In this document: piece by piece, positions 17,201-24,442 of the stretch
Layout of the letters: each line of letters begins with the position of its first letter
Numbering within the stretch: position 1 is the first letter of the stretch
Made by a program: the position numbers and the translations under genes
Notes under the pieces: model-generated
The model's input: only the letters and a program-made list of their open reading frames with translations
Told to the model about the DNA's origin: nothing
Databases searched by the model: none
Assembly (NCBI GenBank): GCA_022749895.1
Contig: JAKIWS010000009.1
Span: 1 to 50,979, forward strand
Length of the DNA: 50,979 bases
Source: Thermoplasmata archaeon
GTDB taxonomy: Archaea > Thermoplasmatota > Thermoplasmata > Lutacidiplasmatales > UBA184
Direction of reading: 5' to 3'

Positions 17201-20061
17201 CCGCGGGGATCGCCGATTCCCTCCAGATCTCCGGGGGAGGCGGCGGTCCGGCCGGTGGGGATGGCACCGCCCCCTTCGGGTTCAGCCCGCTCGGGGTCAG
17301 CGTCGACGTGACGAAGAACCTCACGCAGCTCCCCACGAGCGGACCCACGGCGGTCGCTCTCGCCATCTTCGGGGGGATCGCCGGGACGGAGCGGGACGGC
17401 GGGACGTGGAACGCCAGCCGGAGCGAGGCCCGCGACCCGATCCATTTCGGCTACCTCGCCTCCTCGGTGGCGGGGGTCCTCAGTGGGGCGACCGCATGCA
17501 CCCCCGGGGGAGGCGGAAACTACCTGTTCCTAGAGCCCCGTGGCGGATCGCGAACGACGATCGAAGGCCTGGGGGGCGGGTTCCTGACGGCGAACGTGAC
17601 GATCCCGGGGTCGGTCGTCGCCGGGTCGATCGTCGGCGACCGGAACGTCACCGAGCCGCATTTCGGCTGGGTACGCGTCGGCGTCCGGGACGCGACGACC
17701 GGCGCGCCCATCCCCTTCGCCGACGTGACCGTCCTCCGGAGCGATCTGGCCAACGGTACGAACTGGGTCGGTGCCGGACAGGCCGATGGAGCGGGCGTCG
17801 CCAATGTCACGGCACCGCCGGGGACGGACCTCGTCCTGATCACCAGCCGGCCGTACTACCTCGGGACCAACTTCACCGCGACGGTGACGGAAAGCACAAC
17901 GTCCCCGCTCGGCCGCGTGAACTTGACCGAGAATCCGTTTCCGGACACGGGGGTCTTCTTCCGCACGTACCAGGTCAACACCGTCAACGCGACCCCGGTG
18001 CTCGGCGCGGTCGACCGTTTCACGGGGGCGCCGCTCCCCAGCGCGCGCGTGATCATCGTCGACGCCAACGGGGGCATCATCAACGGGCCGACGACCACGA
18101 ACGACCTGGGGCAGTTCTTCGCCTTCGGCCCGCCCCCGAACGACATCGAGACGCTGGTCGTCCAGATGCCCGCCTACGCCCCGTTCCGCACCTCGCTCAA
18201 CCTGAGCCACGGCGGGTCGGTCACCCTCCCGTACACGAACTTGACCGGCGACGGGATCGTCGCGGGGAGCGTCGTCGCCTATCCGGGCCGGGTCCCGGTC
18301 GCCAACGTGTCGGTGCAGGTCTGCCCCGCGAACCTTCCGATCTGTCCGTCCACGGGGGCGACGAACGGCGCCGGGGCGTTCGCCATCGCCGCGCCCCCCG
18401 GCCTCGACGTGGTGACCGTCATCGCCAACGGTTACGCGACGAACTACACGGTCGCCGTGAACCTTCCGACCGATACGTGGGTCACCATCGGGCACATCCC
18501 GGTCTTCACGTACGCCACGGTCACGGGACGGCTCATCGGCATCCCGACGGGCCAGGCGATCGTGAACGGCAACATCTCGGTCTGCTCCTCGCTCGGATTC
18601 CCGAGCGGACCGTGCTTCATCGACGTCGCGAGCGCGGCGAACGGCTCCTTCTCGCTGCCGGCCCCCCCGGGGTCGTTCGTCATCCGGTTCTCCGCCCCGC
18701 TCTACAACAGTTCGTTCCTCAACCTCTCGATCCTCCCGGGCGCCAAGATCAACGTGGGGGTCCAGTTCCTCTTCGCGTACGGCTCGATCTACGGGACCGT
18801 CGACGCGCTCCCGAACGGCGTCCCCATCGCGGGGGCGGCGATCCGGGCCTGCGCGACCTGGGCCGGTGGACCGTGCGCGGGGCTCGTGATCTCGAACGCG
18901 ACCGGTCGGTTCGCCGTAAATTCCCCGCCGGGCCCGGTCCAGCTCGACGTCTCGGCGGCGGGGTTCAACGACAACTTCACGACGGTCGTCGTGCCGGTCG
19001 GCGGCACGGCGTTCCTTCCGTCGGTCAACCTGACGCCGCTCCCGTCGACCCTCCCGATCCCGCTCGTGGGCACGGTCGTCACCGCCGCCGACCCAACGCA
19101 CGGCCTCGCGGGCGCCGTGATCTCCGCGCTCCAGTTCGGCACGGCGGTCGCCTCCGCGCAGTCGAACGCGACCGGTGGGTTCAGCCTCACGCTCTACTAC
19201 GGCACGTTCACGCTGATCGCGACGGAGTCAGGGTACCATCCGAGCGCGACGACCGTTATCCTTCACGCGCCGCGCTTCGGTCTCTTCCTCCTGCTCGCCA
19301 CGATGACGTACCCGGTGCAGGGGGTGGTGCGGGACCGGTCGAACGGGGCGGCAGTCCCGAACGCGCGGATCCTCGGGGGCGGACTCCCCGGGGTGACGAC
19401 CGACGCCGCCGGCTACTTCACGCTCGCCTTGCCGAACGGCAGCTACGCGCTCACGGCCGAAGGACCGAACGCTTCCGCGGTGGCGTACAGCTGGGTCAAC
19501 TTCACCATCCAGGTGAACGGCGCGCCGGTCCGGCACGACCTCACGCTCAACCCGTCGGGCTACGCGGTCCTCGGGCTCGTCGTGGATGCGCTGACCGGGC
19601 TCCCCCTCTCGGGCGCCAGCGTGGCGGTGGTCGGGAACTCCTCGACGGGCGTCCTGGTACGCACCGCGCAACTCTCGCACGTCGACGGGAGGTTCGGCGT
19701 CACGCTGCCCCCGGGGTCGTATGTGCTGACGACGAACGCCCGCGGCTACGGGTCGAACCGAACCGTGCTCGTGCTCAATGCGGCCCCCGCGCCGGTCACG
19801 GTGGCGCTCGACCCCCTGAGCGCGCTCGTGCGGGGCAGCGCCGCCTGGGAACGGTGGATCGTGCCCGTCGCCGGGGGGACCGTGGCGGTGGCGCTCGCCG
19901 TCGCGGTCGTGTACTGGGTGTGGCGCCGGCGACGCGGACCGACGTTCTCGGTCCCCGCCCAGGAGGCTCGGTCGGGCGGGACGGGCTACCGCTTCGAGGC
20001 GCCCCCGGGCGAGGTGTTGCCGCCGCCGCTTCCCCCGACCGACGACGCTACGTCACGATGA
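14287..20061 (+). CDS. Giant secreted repeat protein, carboxypeptidase-regulatory-like domains, C-terminal anchor
   Basis: The 1924-residue protein begins with a basic segment and signal peptide (about residues 20-48). It continues with many beta-sandwich modules resembling carboxypeptidase regulatory-like/transthyretin-like domains, recognisable by the recurring G-x-F-x-hydrophobic-x-x-P-P-G turn. It ends with one membrane helix (WIVPVAGGTVAVALAVAVV), an RRRRG stop-transfer signal and a cytoplasmic proline-rich tail. At least nine modules carry a Cys pair five to ten residues apart after a V-x-V strand (for example VQVCSRVSGACF, VAACPIGQVALC, VLLCANSGAPC); the last third lacks them. Asn-x-Ser/Thr sites are abundant. 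Start is GTG 14287, about 28 bases after a weak TATA (GGTTCATC). It is likely a surface adhesin or envelope component; no enzyme motif is visible. Confidence 0.9.
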   Translation: MRGTQRARSRKLGTFDGRRRWSSASSLAIAVGAFMALPLLPGMGAASAAAPIPGAVGHTGSDLASVIPPSAAHLAGTDPTHEPFVDVGRWVAEAPNDRGGLPLSSPSVVGPNTTSGPLAAAASPRASPRPLAAGTISGNVFDPHFGTPIPNVNVTVHPLAGGSCIGLCLATTNGSGGFRVAGPAGPAVRLFTHVDYIDNRSWTTVPLSGNLAIGSIDLVHVGYAKGVVELDVPGTPPATNVGLQAISRDGLIATPGSGTAPNGSFLLAVPPVPSRIDLTPGGNDSLANFTFVDAGAYAVVDLGILYIENATPLHLAARDAVTGATITPGQVQVCSRVSGACFVGNVGPPGPDIMKVFRQGYVVNITTLPDVPKSPALGYFDVGTVELMPEGLVNLTVGLTGGPPPPATWTVGPGVGTIVACSLDGLTIPKTNVLGPYWKETDCQQANYTPGIPVTFAAMPLRDIIYISPLPGTAPIESELVSFATSQYEWGNITWVNVTADRMTNLSFVNMTAGAYVEGRVALDPTGTPTSNYTVRVCSTDEPRCMGGGPGSASDPGCTTGPGWFCAASPPGPVEVTVTGTNGGVNRTWAFVDPRCCHLAGHPVNVGWVNLTAVGRGIGSVSGHVYVVTPGGGPQEPAAGLFAEVEVCAAGPAPAGSQCQATFANNTTGAFNLTAQVGWDRVSVYPQFYETNSTWIDVTGANSTGDIYLAPSAVLAGQVLVAGGGGAIEAHVAACPIGQVALCRPVGPNGLTGTNGQYSGSVRGGPLPWGTYEVIATASGYAANWSWVNTSAGALSVVPPITLSPIGNGRPAGSPGLPRGLPAPLAGSGGSWVAGRAVDARRGYGVAGAEVVGCPILGLSCVVFTDVTNTGGGFNGTVPPGAYQLFVNATTYAPTTVFLNATAGGTASVGVVDLTPLPAVLGRVAIGPWASLTTVGGLGPDRATVLLCANSGAPCGPLSFVDTGGYFNVSGPAGIADSLQISGGGGGPAGGDGTAPFGFSPLGVSVDVTKNLTQLPTSGPTAVALAIFGGIAGTERDGGTWNASRSEARDPIHFGYLASSVAGVLSGATACTPGGGGNYLFLEPRGGSRTTIEGLGGGFLTANVTIPGSVVAGSIVGDRNVTEPHFGWVRVGVRDATTGAPIPFADVTVLRSDLANGTNWVGAGQADGAGVANVTAPPGTDLVLITSRPYYLGTNFTATVTESTTSPLGRVNLTENPFPDTGVFFRTYQVNTVNATPVLGAVDRFTGAPLPSARVIIVDANGGIINGPTTTNDLGQFFAFGPPPNDIETLVVQMPAYAPFRTSLNLSHGGSVTLPYTNLTGDGIVAGSVVAYPGRVPVANVSVQVCPANLPICPSTGATNGAGAFAIAAPPGLDVVTVIANGYATNYTVAVNLPTDTWVTIGHIPVFTYATVTGRLIGIPTGQAIVNGNISVCSSLGFPSGPCFIDVASAANGSFSLPAPPGSFVIRFSAPLYNSSFLNLSILPGAKINVGVQFLFAYGSIYGTVDALPNGVPIAGAAIRACATWAGGPCAGLVISNATGRFAVNSPPGPVQLDVSAAGFNDNFTTVVVPVGGTAFLPSVNLTPLPSTLPIPLVGTVVTAADPTHGLAGAVISALQFGTAVASAQSNATGGFSLTLYYGTFTLIATESGYHPSATTVILHAPRFGLFLLLATMTYPVQGVVRDRSNGAAVPNARILGGGLPGVTTDAAGYFTLALPNGSYALTAEGPNASAVAYSWVNFTIQVNGAPVRHDLTLNPSGYAVLGLVVDALTGLPLSGASVAVVGNSSTGVLVRTAQLSHVDGRFGVTLPPGSYVLTTNARGYGSNRTVLVLNAAPAPVTVALDPLSALVRGSAAWERWIVPVAGGTVAVALAVAVVYWVWRRRRGPTFSVPAQEARSGGTGYRFEAPPGEVLPPPLPPTDDATSR

Positions 20062-20509
20062 GGAACGAGCGCATGATCCCGTGGAACGTGCCGCAGAATT
20101 CCGTGCACTGGATCAGATACTGAGTCCCCGCCGCGACGTGCGGCACCGTGAAGGAGAAGACGTTCGACCGGGCCGGGATCGCATCGACGCGCACGCCGAG
20201 CCCCGGGATGTTGAACGAGTGCACCACATCGGTGCCGGTGACATTCACCTGCACGGTCGACCCGGGGGCGGCCCATAACGCCCCACCGGAAACGGTGTTC
20301 GTCGTCGCGTCATACGTCGAGTTGAAGCACGTGTGGTTGACCGGGTAGCAGAACTGCCAGAACCACTGGTGGCCGACGACGACCACGATCTCGTCCGGGT
20401 GGGCGGGGATCGCGTCGACGTGGTAGAGCAACACCGTGGAGTAGACGGAGACTCCCACGATCAGGGCGACCGTGAGGAGGGTCCAGCCAAGCTCGAGCCG
20501 GTTAACCAT
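20048..20509 (-). CDS. coxB: Cytochrome oxidase subunit II, second helix plus CuA domain (split gene, part 2)
   Basis: This carries the electron-entry CuA centre of the heme-copper oxidase. It begins with one membrane helix (LELGWTLLTVALIVGVSVYST) that matches the second helix of ordinary subunit II, then the cupredoxin domain: GHQWFWQF, DVVHSFNIPGLGVRVDAIP and the full CuA set His97, Cys135, Glu137, Cys139, His143 and Met146 (CTEFCGTFHGIM). An extra Cys pair (CYPVNHTC) follows the first strand. The first helix of subunit II is missing and is encoded by the preceding gene, which overlaps by eight bases (ATGGTTAA). It is convergent with the giant repeat gene, overlapping its end by 14 bases. 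Confidence 0.95.
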   Translation of the reverse strand: MVNRLELGWTLLTVALIVGVSVYSTVLLYHVDAIPAHPDEIVVVVGHQWFWQFCYPVNHTCFNSTYDATTNTVSGGALWAAPGSTVQVNVTGTDVVHSFNIPGLGVRVDAIPARSNVFSFTVPHVAAGTQYLIQCTEFCGTFHGIMRSFLIVT

Positions 20510-20732
20510 ACCGCCGCCCCTTGGTGTGGGGATCTCGGAACTTCCAGAGCGCGTACGCGAGGAAGCCGTAGACGACGACGGCCCCGGCGACGCTGATGAT
20601 GATCATGACCCAGACGAGCGGGCTCGTCTGGTCGAGATTGCTCCCGGCGGCCCGGGCGCCCCCGGCCAGGAAGAGGAGCGCCTCGCCGAGCAGGCTTCCA
20701 AGCGCGAGCTGCCGCCAGGGCGTCGAACGCAC
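20502..20732 (-). CDS. Single-helix subunit equal to the first helix of oxidase subunit II (split gene, part 1)
   Basis: The 76-residue product has an N-terminal hydrophobic stretch that looks like a signal peptide (LALGSLLGEALLFLAGGARA), a short exterior segment, and a membrane helix (VWVMIIISVAGAVVVYGFLAYAL) ending in WKFRDPHTKGRR. That is how helix 1 of a normal subunit II ends before the loop to helix 2, and the next gene starts exactly with helix 2. Its TAA lies inside the eight-base overlap with the downstream ATG, so translation is probably coupled. The GTG start at 20732 falls about 25 bases after a TATA box, consistent with a leaderless message. A natural gene split or a single-base error are the two readings. 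Confidence 0.85.
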   Translation of the reverse strand: MRSTPWRQLALGSLLGEALLFLAGGARAAGSNLDQTSPLVWVMIIISVAGAVVVYGFLAYALWKFRDPHTKGRRYG

Positions 20733-20750
20733 GGACTGTCGGAGGGGACG

Positions 20751-20760
20751 TTTTTCTTAT
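20751..20760 (-). promoter_or_regulatory. TATA box of the split coxB transcript
   Basis: Read on the minus strand this is ATAAGAAAAA, the most A/T-rich run in the gap. It is centred about 25 bases before GTG 20732, so the message would be leaderless. A CGTACGAACC element lies six bases upstream. Confidence 0.65.
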
Positions 20761-20766
20761 GCCCGG

Positions 20767-20776
20767 CGTACGAACC
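20767..20776. promoter_or_regulatory. CGTACGAACC motif upstream of the coxB TATA box
   Basis: The ten-base element sits between coxB and the divergent cupredoxin gene. The same GTACGAAC core occurs twice in front of the tatA-oxidase operon. Its role as a regulator site is inference. Confidence 0.35.
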
Positions 20777-20880
20777 CGCCCGGCCCCCATCCGAGCCGAG
20801 GCCGGGCCGGACCTCCGCTCGGGGACGTACGTACGGAGGGGGTTTGAATCGAACTCACAGTGGACCGCCGCTCGACGCCC

Positions 20881-21561
20881 ATGATCGGCCGCACGTTGGT
20901 CCGTCGTCTCGGGTGGCGGACCGTGAGCGCCGCCCTCGTCGCGTCGATGGTCCTTGTCGCCACGGCGGGGCTCGTCGAAGCGAGCCCATCAGCCCCCCGC
21001 GCCGGGGCGCCCCCCGTCTCTACTTCGGTAACGATCACCGTCGGGAGCGGGTTCACGTTTGATCCGACCAGCTTCCCGGTCAACCCGGGCGACACGGTCA
21101 CCCTCACCTTCGTCCAATCGGACGGAACCCCGCACAACCTGCTCATCGTCGCGGAAGCGAACTACACGTTCCCCTCGGGCGCGGGCACCTCGGTCCTGCT
21201 CGCCTACTTCACCCAGCATCCCCCGCTCGTGAACCTCTCGCTCGGCGCCGCCCCCACGACGGCGACGACCACGTTCATCGCCCCGCACAAGGGGCTCTAC
21301 CAGTTCGTCTGCACGCAATCCGGCCACTTCGCCGCCGGGATGATGGGTTACATGGGGTCCGGCGGGGTCACCATTCCCGGACAGGGGTACAGCGGACCCG
21401 GGGCACCGGTATTCATCATCGGTGGAACGATCGCTGGTCTCGTTCTCCTCGCCATCGTCCTCGCTTTCGTCATCGGCCGTCGACGGGGTTCGATGCACGA
21501 GATGCCCCCCGAGCGACTGGGGTACGCCGAGGGGATATCGGAAGCTACGAAGGGTCCGTAG
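20881..21561 (+). CDS. Membrane-anchored single-domain cupredoxin (blue copper protein)
   Basis: From ATG 20881 the protein has a basic N-terminus and signal peptide (TVSAALVASMVLVATAGLVEA), a single plastocyanin-like domain and a C-terminal membrane helix (VFIIGGTIAGLVLLAIVLAFVIG) followed by RRRG and a cytoplasmic tail. The type 1 copper ligands are all present: His in GTPHNLLIV, then CTQSGHFAAGMMGY supplying Cys, His and Met. An in-frame GTG at 20860 is upstream of the likely transcription start set by GTTTGAAT (20842-20849), so 20881 is preferred. It is divergent from the split oxidase subunit II and is a good candidate electron donor to the oxidase in place of cytochrome c. Confidence 0.92.
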   Translation: MIGRTLVRRLGWRTVSAALVASMVLVATAGLVEASPSAPRAGAPPVSTSVTITVGSGFTFDPTSFPVNPGDTVTLTFVQSDGTPHNLLIVAEANYTFPSGAGTSVLLAYFTQHPPLVNLSLGAAPTTATTTFIAPHKGLYQFVCTQSGHFAAGMMGYMGSGGVTIPGQGYSGPGAPVFIIGGTIAGLVLLAIVLAFVIGRRRGSMHEMPPERLGYAEGISEATKGP

Positions 21562-21632
21562 GTCGTCCACAACGACTAACTAGGGGGTTGCCTTCCGAAC
21601 CTACGGACCTCGTAAGAGGTCTGGGGGAGGAA

Positions 21633-22673
21633 ATGGCGTGGGGGGCACCGACGCGCGAGCGTCGGATTCTGAAGGCGGGACATTCGTCGATCGCGGTCAC
21701 CCTGCCGAAGCCGTGGGCGGAGGCGATGAATTTGCATCCCGGCGACCTTGTGGTCTTCGACCAGAACGACGACGGCACGTTGTTCCTAAAGCCCGCGCCG
21801 ACCCCGGGGTCCGGAAGCACAGCGTCCCCGTTCCTCGTTCATGCGCAATCGTTCGACACCCCGGGGGTGCTCGAGCGGCTCGTCGTCGGCGCCTACCGTG
21901 TCGGCCACGACGCGATCGAGATCCGGAGCGAGGTCCCTTTTGCGCCCGAGCGCGTCGAAGAGCTCCTTCAGACCGCCCGGGGGCTCCTCGGCGTCTCCGT
22001 GGTCGCCCAGGAGCCGAACCGGATCGTGCTCCAGAACTTCATCGACCCGTCCAAGTACGGGCTGCCGCAGCTGGTCCAGCGGATGAAAATGATCCTGGTC
22101 GCCTTCATCGAGGAGTCCGAATCGATGCTCGGGAGCGGGGGGCGTTCGCGCCGATTGACCTCGCTCAAGGAGGAGACGAGCCGCGTATTGGCGCTCCTCG
22201 TCCGCCAACTGTTCCTCGCGAGCCGGGACTGGTCCCTCGCCCGGCGGATCGGGAGCCCCGACCCCCGCCATCTCCTCGAGTGGCGGGTCGTCGTGCACGC
22301 GCTCCACGAGATGGGCGAGCTGCTCGAAGACGTGGCGAGCCGCGTGCAGGCGGCGCCGGATAAGCCGGTCGCGGCCTGGTCGGAGCTCTCGCCGTTGCTG
22401 ACCGAGCTCAAGGCGAACTTGAAGGCCGTCGTCGAGGCGCTGATGCACCCGTCGCTTGGCGAAGCCTGCGACGCCTTCTCCGCCTCGAACCATTTGACGG
22501 AGGCCGCCCGGTCGGTGACCCGCGGGATGAACGGGGCCGCCCGCCGGTCGGGACTGCAGGCGGCGACCTCCGCGCTCGAACGGAGTGCCGCGAGCCTGAC
22601 CTCCATCGCGGAAGTGGCGCTCGACCGGGCCGTCTCGATGGGAACCGAGACGGTCCTCGTGCCCGCGGCCTGA
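21633..22673 (+). CDS. PhoU-like regulator with N-terminal AbrB/SpoVT domain
   Basis: This looks like an archaeal PhoU-family protein, implicated in phosphate uptake control. The N-terminal swapped-hairpin DNA-binding domain is clear (RRILKAGHSSIAVTLPKPW, MNLHPGDLVVF), followed by a long all-helical region containing two PhoU-like bundles with repeated acidic/arginine patterns (FIEESESMLG, HALHEMGELLEDVASRV). ATG 21633 begins just before the AbrB part; a TTG at 21588 would add 15 residues and cannot be excluded. No phosphate transporter genes are near. It lies between a cupredoxin and the Tat/oxidase operon, so it may be a local regulator, but that is inference. Confidence 0.85.
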   Translation: MAWGAPTRERRILKAGHSSIAVTLPKPWAEAMNLHPGDLVVFDQNDDGTLFLKPAPTPGSGSTASPFLVHAQSFDTPGVLERLVVGAYRVGHDAIEIRSEVPFAPERVEELLQTARGLLGVSVVAQEPNRIVLQNFIDPSKYGLPQLVQRMKMILVAFIEESESMLGSGGRSRRLTSLKEETSRVLALLVRQLFLASRDWSLARRIGSPDPRHLLEWRVVVHALHEMGELLEDVASRVQAAPDKPVAAWSELSPLLTELKANLKAVVEALMHPSLGEACDAFSASNHLTEAARSVTRGMNGAARRSGLQAATSALERSAASLTSIAEVALDRAVSMGTETVLVPAA

Positions 22674-22687
22674 GGTTCATAACCCCG

Positions 22688-22729
22688 CCGTACGAACCGG
22701 ACCAACGGGTTCGACCGCTCCGTACGAAC
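22688..22729 (+). repeat. Two direct CCGTACGAAC repeats upstream of the tatA-oxidase promoter
   Basis: CCGTACGAAC occurs at 22688-22697 and 22720-22729, with starts 32 bases apart, about three helical turns. The second copy ends three bases before the ATAAG box at 22733-22737. The spacing suggests a regulator binding one face of the DNA next to the transcription factor B site. Confidence 0.5.
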
Positions 22730-22730
22730 G

Positions 22731-22739
22731 CCATAAGCG
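22731..22739 (+). promoter_or_regulatory. TATA-like element of the tatA-respiratory operon
   Basis: CCATAAGCG contains the same ATAAG core as the coxB promoter. Transcription would start near 22761, which places GTG 22750 outside the message and supports ATG 22774 as the tatA start. Confidence 0.5.
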
Positions 22740-22773
22740 ACCCGTTCCGGTGGTCGCCGGCGAGGCGCACGAC

Positions 22774-22971
22774 ATGTTCGATTCGCTCGATGGCTGGCTG
22801 ATCATCGCCGTGGTCGCGGGCATCCTGTTCTACGGCTCGAGCAAGATCCCGCAGCTCGCCCGGAGCCTCGGTCGGTCGATCGGGGAGTTCAAGCGCGGGC
22901 GACTCGAGGTCGAACGCGAGCTCAAGGCCGAGGCGGCGGCGGCCGCGGTGCCGGCGGCCGGCGACCGGTAG
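22774..22971 (+). CDS. tatA: Sec-independent protein translocase TatA
   Basis: The 65-residue product has the TatA plan: a short exterior N-terminus, one membrane helix (WLIIAVVAGILFYGSSKIP), the hinge and an amphipathic helix (LARSLGRSIGEFKRGRLEVE), then an Ala/Glu-rich tail. It forms the pore-like part of the twin-arginine export system. ATG 22774 is preceded by GAGG eight bases earlier; GTG 22750 would add an unlikely charged extension ahead of the predicted transcript start. tatC follows after 111 bases. It is the first gene of the operon that continues into Rieske, cytochrome b and the oxidase. Confidence 0.92.
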   Translation: MFDSLDGWLIIAVVAGILFYGSSKIPQLARSLGRSIGEFKRGRLEVERELKAEAAAAAVPAAGDR

Positions 22972-23082
22972 GCGCGGCGGCGCGCGGCGATGGATGGGCG
23001 GGGGCGTCGGCGCGGTCCCGAACGCCACCGACCCTCCACGGTGGCGGGGCAGCGACGAACGGAGGGGAGCGCGGCGTGAACG

Positions 23083-23904
23083 ATGACCGATTTCGAGCGA
23101 ATCCTGGGCGTCGTCCAGGAGGCCCGCGACCGGTTCGTGCGGATCGTGTACGTGCTCGCCCCGATCTTCGCGTTTCTTCTCACCTTCCGGCTCGTGCCGA
23201 TCTCGCTCCGGTGGTTCGGGGTCACGGTTCCGCTGGCCTACCCGTTCCCGGACCCGTTCGACAACGTGACGGCGCAGCTGTTCCGTTCGGTCGTCGCCTG
23301 GATGCTGCCCGCCCATGTGCAGCTCCTCAACGTGGGCGTCGGCGACTCGATCGTCGTCCAGATGGAGATCGCGGCGTTGCTCACCCTCATCCTCGGGATG
23401 CCGTGGATCGCCCACGAGGTCGGCGCCTTTCTGATGCCGGCGTTCCGCCGCGACGAGCGGCACCTCGTCCGACGGATCGCCCTTCCGGCGACGGGGCTGT
23501 TCGCGGTCGGGACGTTCCTCGGCTTCACCGTCCTGACGCCGCTCACCTTCCGCCTGCTGTTCCGCTATGTCGCGGCGATGGGGCTCGCCCCCGTCATTGG
23601 CGTTCAACAGTTCGTCACGTTCGCGTTGCTCTACTCGCTGGCGTTCGGCGTCGTCTTCGAGCTTCCGGTGTTCATCTACGGGCTCACGCGGATCGGCCTC
23701 GTCCGCGCGGCGGCGTGGAAGCGTCACTGGCGGGGGGCCGTGATCGGGTCGTTGCTCTTCGGGATGGTGGTGACCCCGGACAACTCCGGGATCACGATGG
23801 TGCTCGTCGCGACGCCGATGGTCGGGCTGTACCTCGCGGGAGCCTGGTTCGCCCGTCGTTGGGAGCGGCGACGCGATCTTCGATTGCCGGTGGCCGGAGC
23901 GTGA
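23083..23904 (+). CDS. tatC: Sec-independent protein translocase TatC
   Basis: TatC is the multispanning receptor for twin-arginine signal peptides. The 273-residue protein shows about six membrane segments, the MEIAALLTLILGMPWIAHEVGAFLMPAF region, the conserved FELPV motif (SLAFGVVFELPVFIYGLTRIG) and the late VVTPDNSGITMVLVATPMVGLYLAG segment corresponding to the usual TPxD/Q-P region. Length is near normal. It starts with ATG in the context GAACGATGACC and lies between the two TatA-like genes. Its placement directly before a Rieske protein, a classic Tat substrate, suggests the operon includes its own export machinery. Confidence 0.94.
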   Translation: MTDFERILGVVQEARDRFVRIVYVLAPIFAFLLTFRLVPISLRWFGVTVPLAYPFPDPFDNVTAQLFRSVVAWMLPAHVQLLNVGVGDSIVVQMEIAALLTLILGMPWIAHEVGAFLMPAFRRDERHLVRRIALPATGLFAVGTFLGFTVLTPLTFRLLFRYVAAMGLAPVIGVQQFVTFALLYSLAFGVVFELPVFIYGLTRIGLVRAAAWKRHWRGAVIGSLLFGMVVTPDNSGITMVLVATPMVGLYLAGAWFARRWERRRDLRLPVAGA

Positions 23905-23909
23905 GGTAA

Positions 23910-24257
23910 GTGGCGTTATTCTCCGAGTTCGACTGGGTGATTCTCCTCGGGGTCGCGGCGTTCCTTCTCTTCGGCCAGAAGAGCGGGACGGTCGTCCGCG
24001 AGATCGGCCGGTGGTACGGCCGGGCGATGCGCCTCAAGGGCGATCTCCTCGGCGAGCTCCGCAAGGCGGCGGATCTGCCCACCCCGTCCTCGGGCGCGAC
24101 GCCGTCGATCCGCGCGACCCTGTTCGCGTGGGAGCCCCGCAACGACGCGGTCTCGTCCGTGACGACCGGGCCCACGCCCGCGTACGCCACTGCGACCGCG
24201 GGGAGCTGGTCCGTCGCCCGACCGCCGTCGTCGTCGGACCTCGTCGGGAGCCGCTGA
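23910..24257 (+). CDS. Second TatA/TatB-like translocase component
   Basis: The GTG start at 23910 gives ALFSEFDWVILLGVAAFLLFGQKSGTVVREIGRWYGRAMRLKGDLLGEL, which is a short membrane helix, a hinge and an amphipathic helix, as in the TatA/TatB/Hcf106 family. The remaining 60 residues are a low-complexity Ser/Thr/Pro/Ala tail. It begins six bases after the tatC stop and its own TGA overlaps the next ATG (TGATG). It probably takes the TatB role alongside the TatA encoded upstream, but the TatA/TatB distinction cannot be made from the sequence alone. Confidence 0.8.
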   Translation: MALFSEFDWVILLGVAAFLLFGQKSGTVVREIGRWYGRAMRLKGDLLGELRKAADLPTPSSGATPSIRATLFAWEPRNDAVSSVTTGPTPAYATATAGSWSVARPPSSSDLVGSR

Positions 24258-24442
24258 TGGCGCTCTCGATCGACCAGCAGGTGACGCTCGTCGAGATCCT
24301 GATGATCCTGCTCGGGATCGCGATCACCTGGGCCGTTTACCACGGGAGCGACCGGGCCGAGCTTCCGGGAACGGCGGCGATCCCGGATCCGTCGATCCCG
24401 GACGACATGACCTCCGACACCCGCGGGAGGTCCCTGACGTGA
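24257..24442 (+). CDS. Small single-helix membrane protein in the respiratory operon
   Basis: This 61-residue protein starts MALSIDQQVTLVEILMILLGIAITWAVYHG, a single membrane helix, followed by an acidic, proline-rich tail ending DDMTSDTRGRSLT. It overlaps the previous gene (TGATG) and ends inside the GTGA start of the Rieske gene, so it is tightly locked into the operon and very likely translated. I do not recognise a family. By size and position it could be an accessory subunit of the Rieske/cytochrome b complex or a small Tat helper. Confidence 0.7.
   Translation: MALSIDQQVTLVEILMILLGIAITWAVYHGSDRAELPGTAAIPDPSIPDDMTSDTRGRSLT

Noticed and set aside
15306-20123. A 1605-residue open frame on the plus strand overlapping the giant repeat protein
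   Set aside because: It is Arg/Gly/Pro rich with no signal, domain or helix pattern, and it lies in another frame of a gene with clear repeats, signal peptide and anchor. High GC and codon bias keep such frames open.
23076-23909. A 277-residue frame overlapping tatC
   Set aside because: It starts slightly earlier but is Arg/Gly/Pro rich without membrane helices; tatC in the adjacent frame has family motifs.
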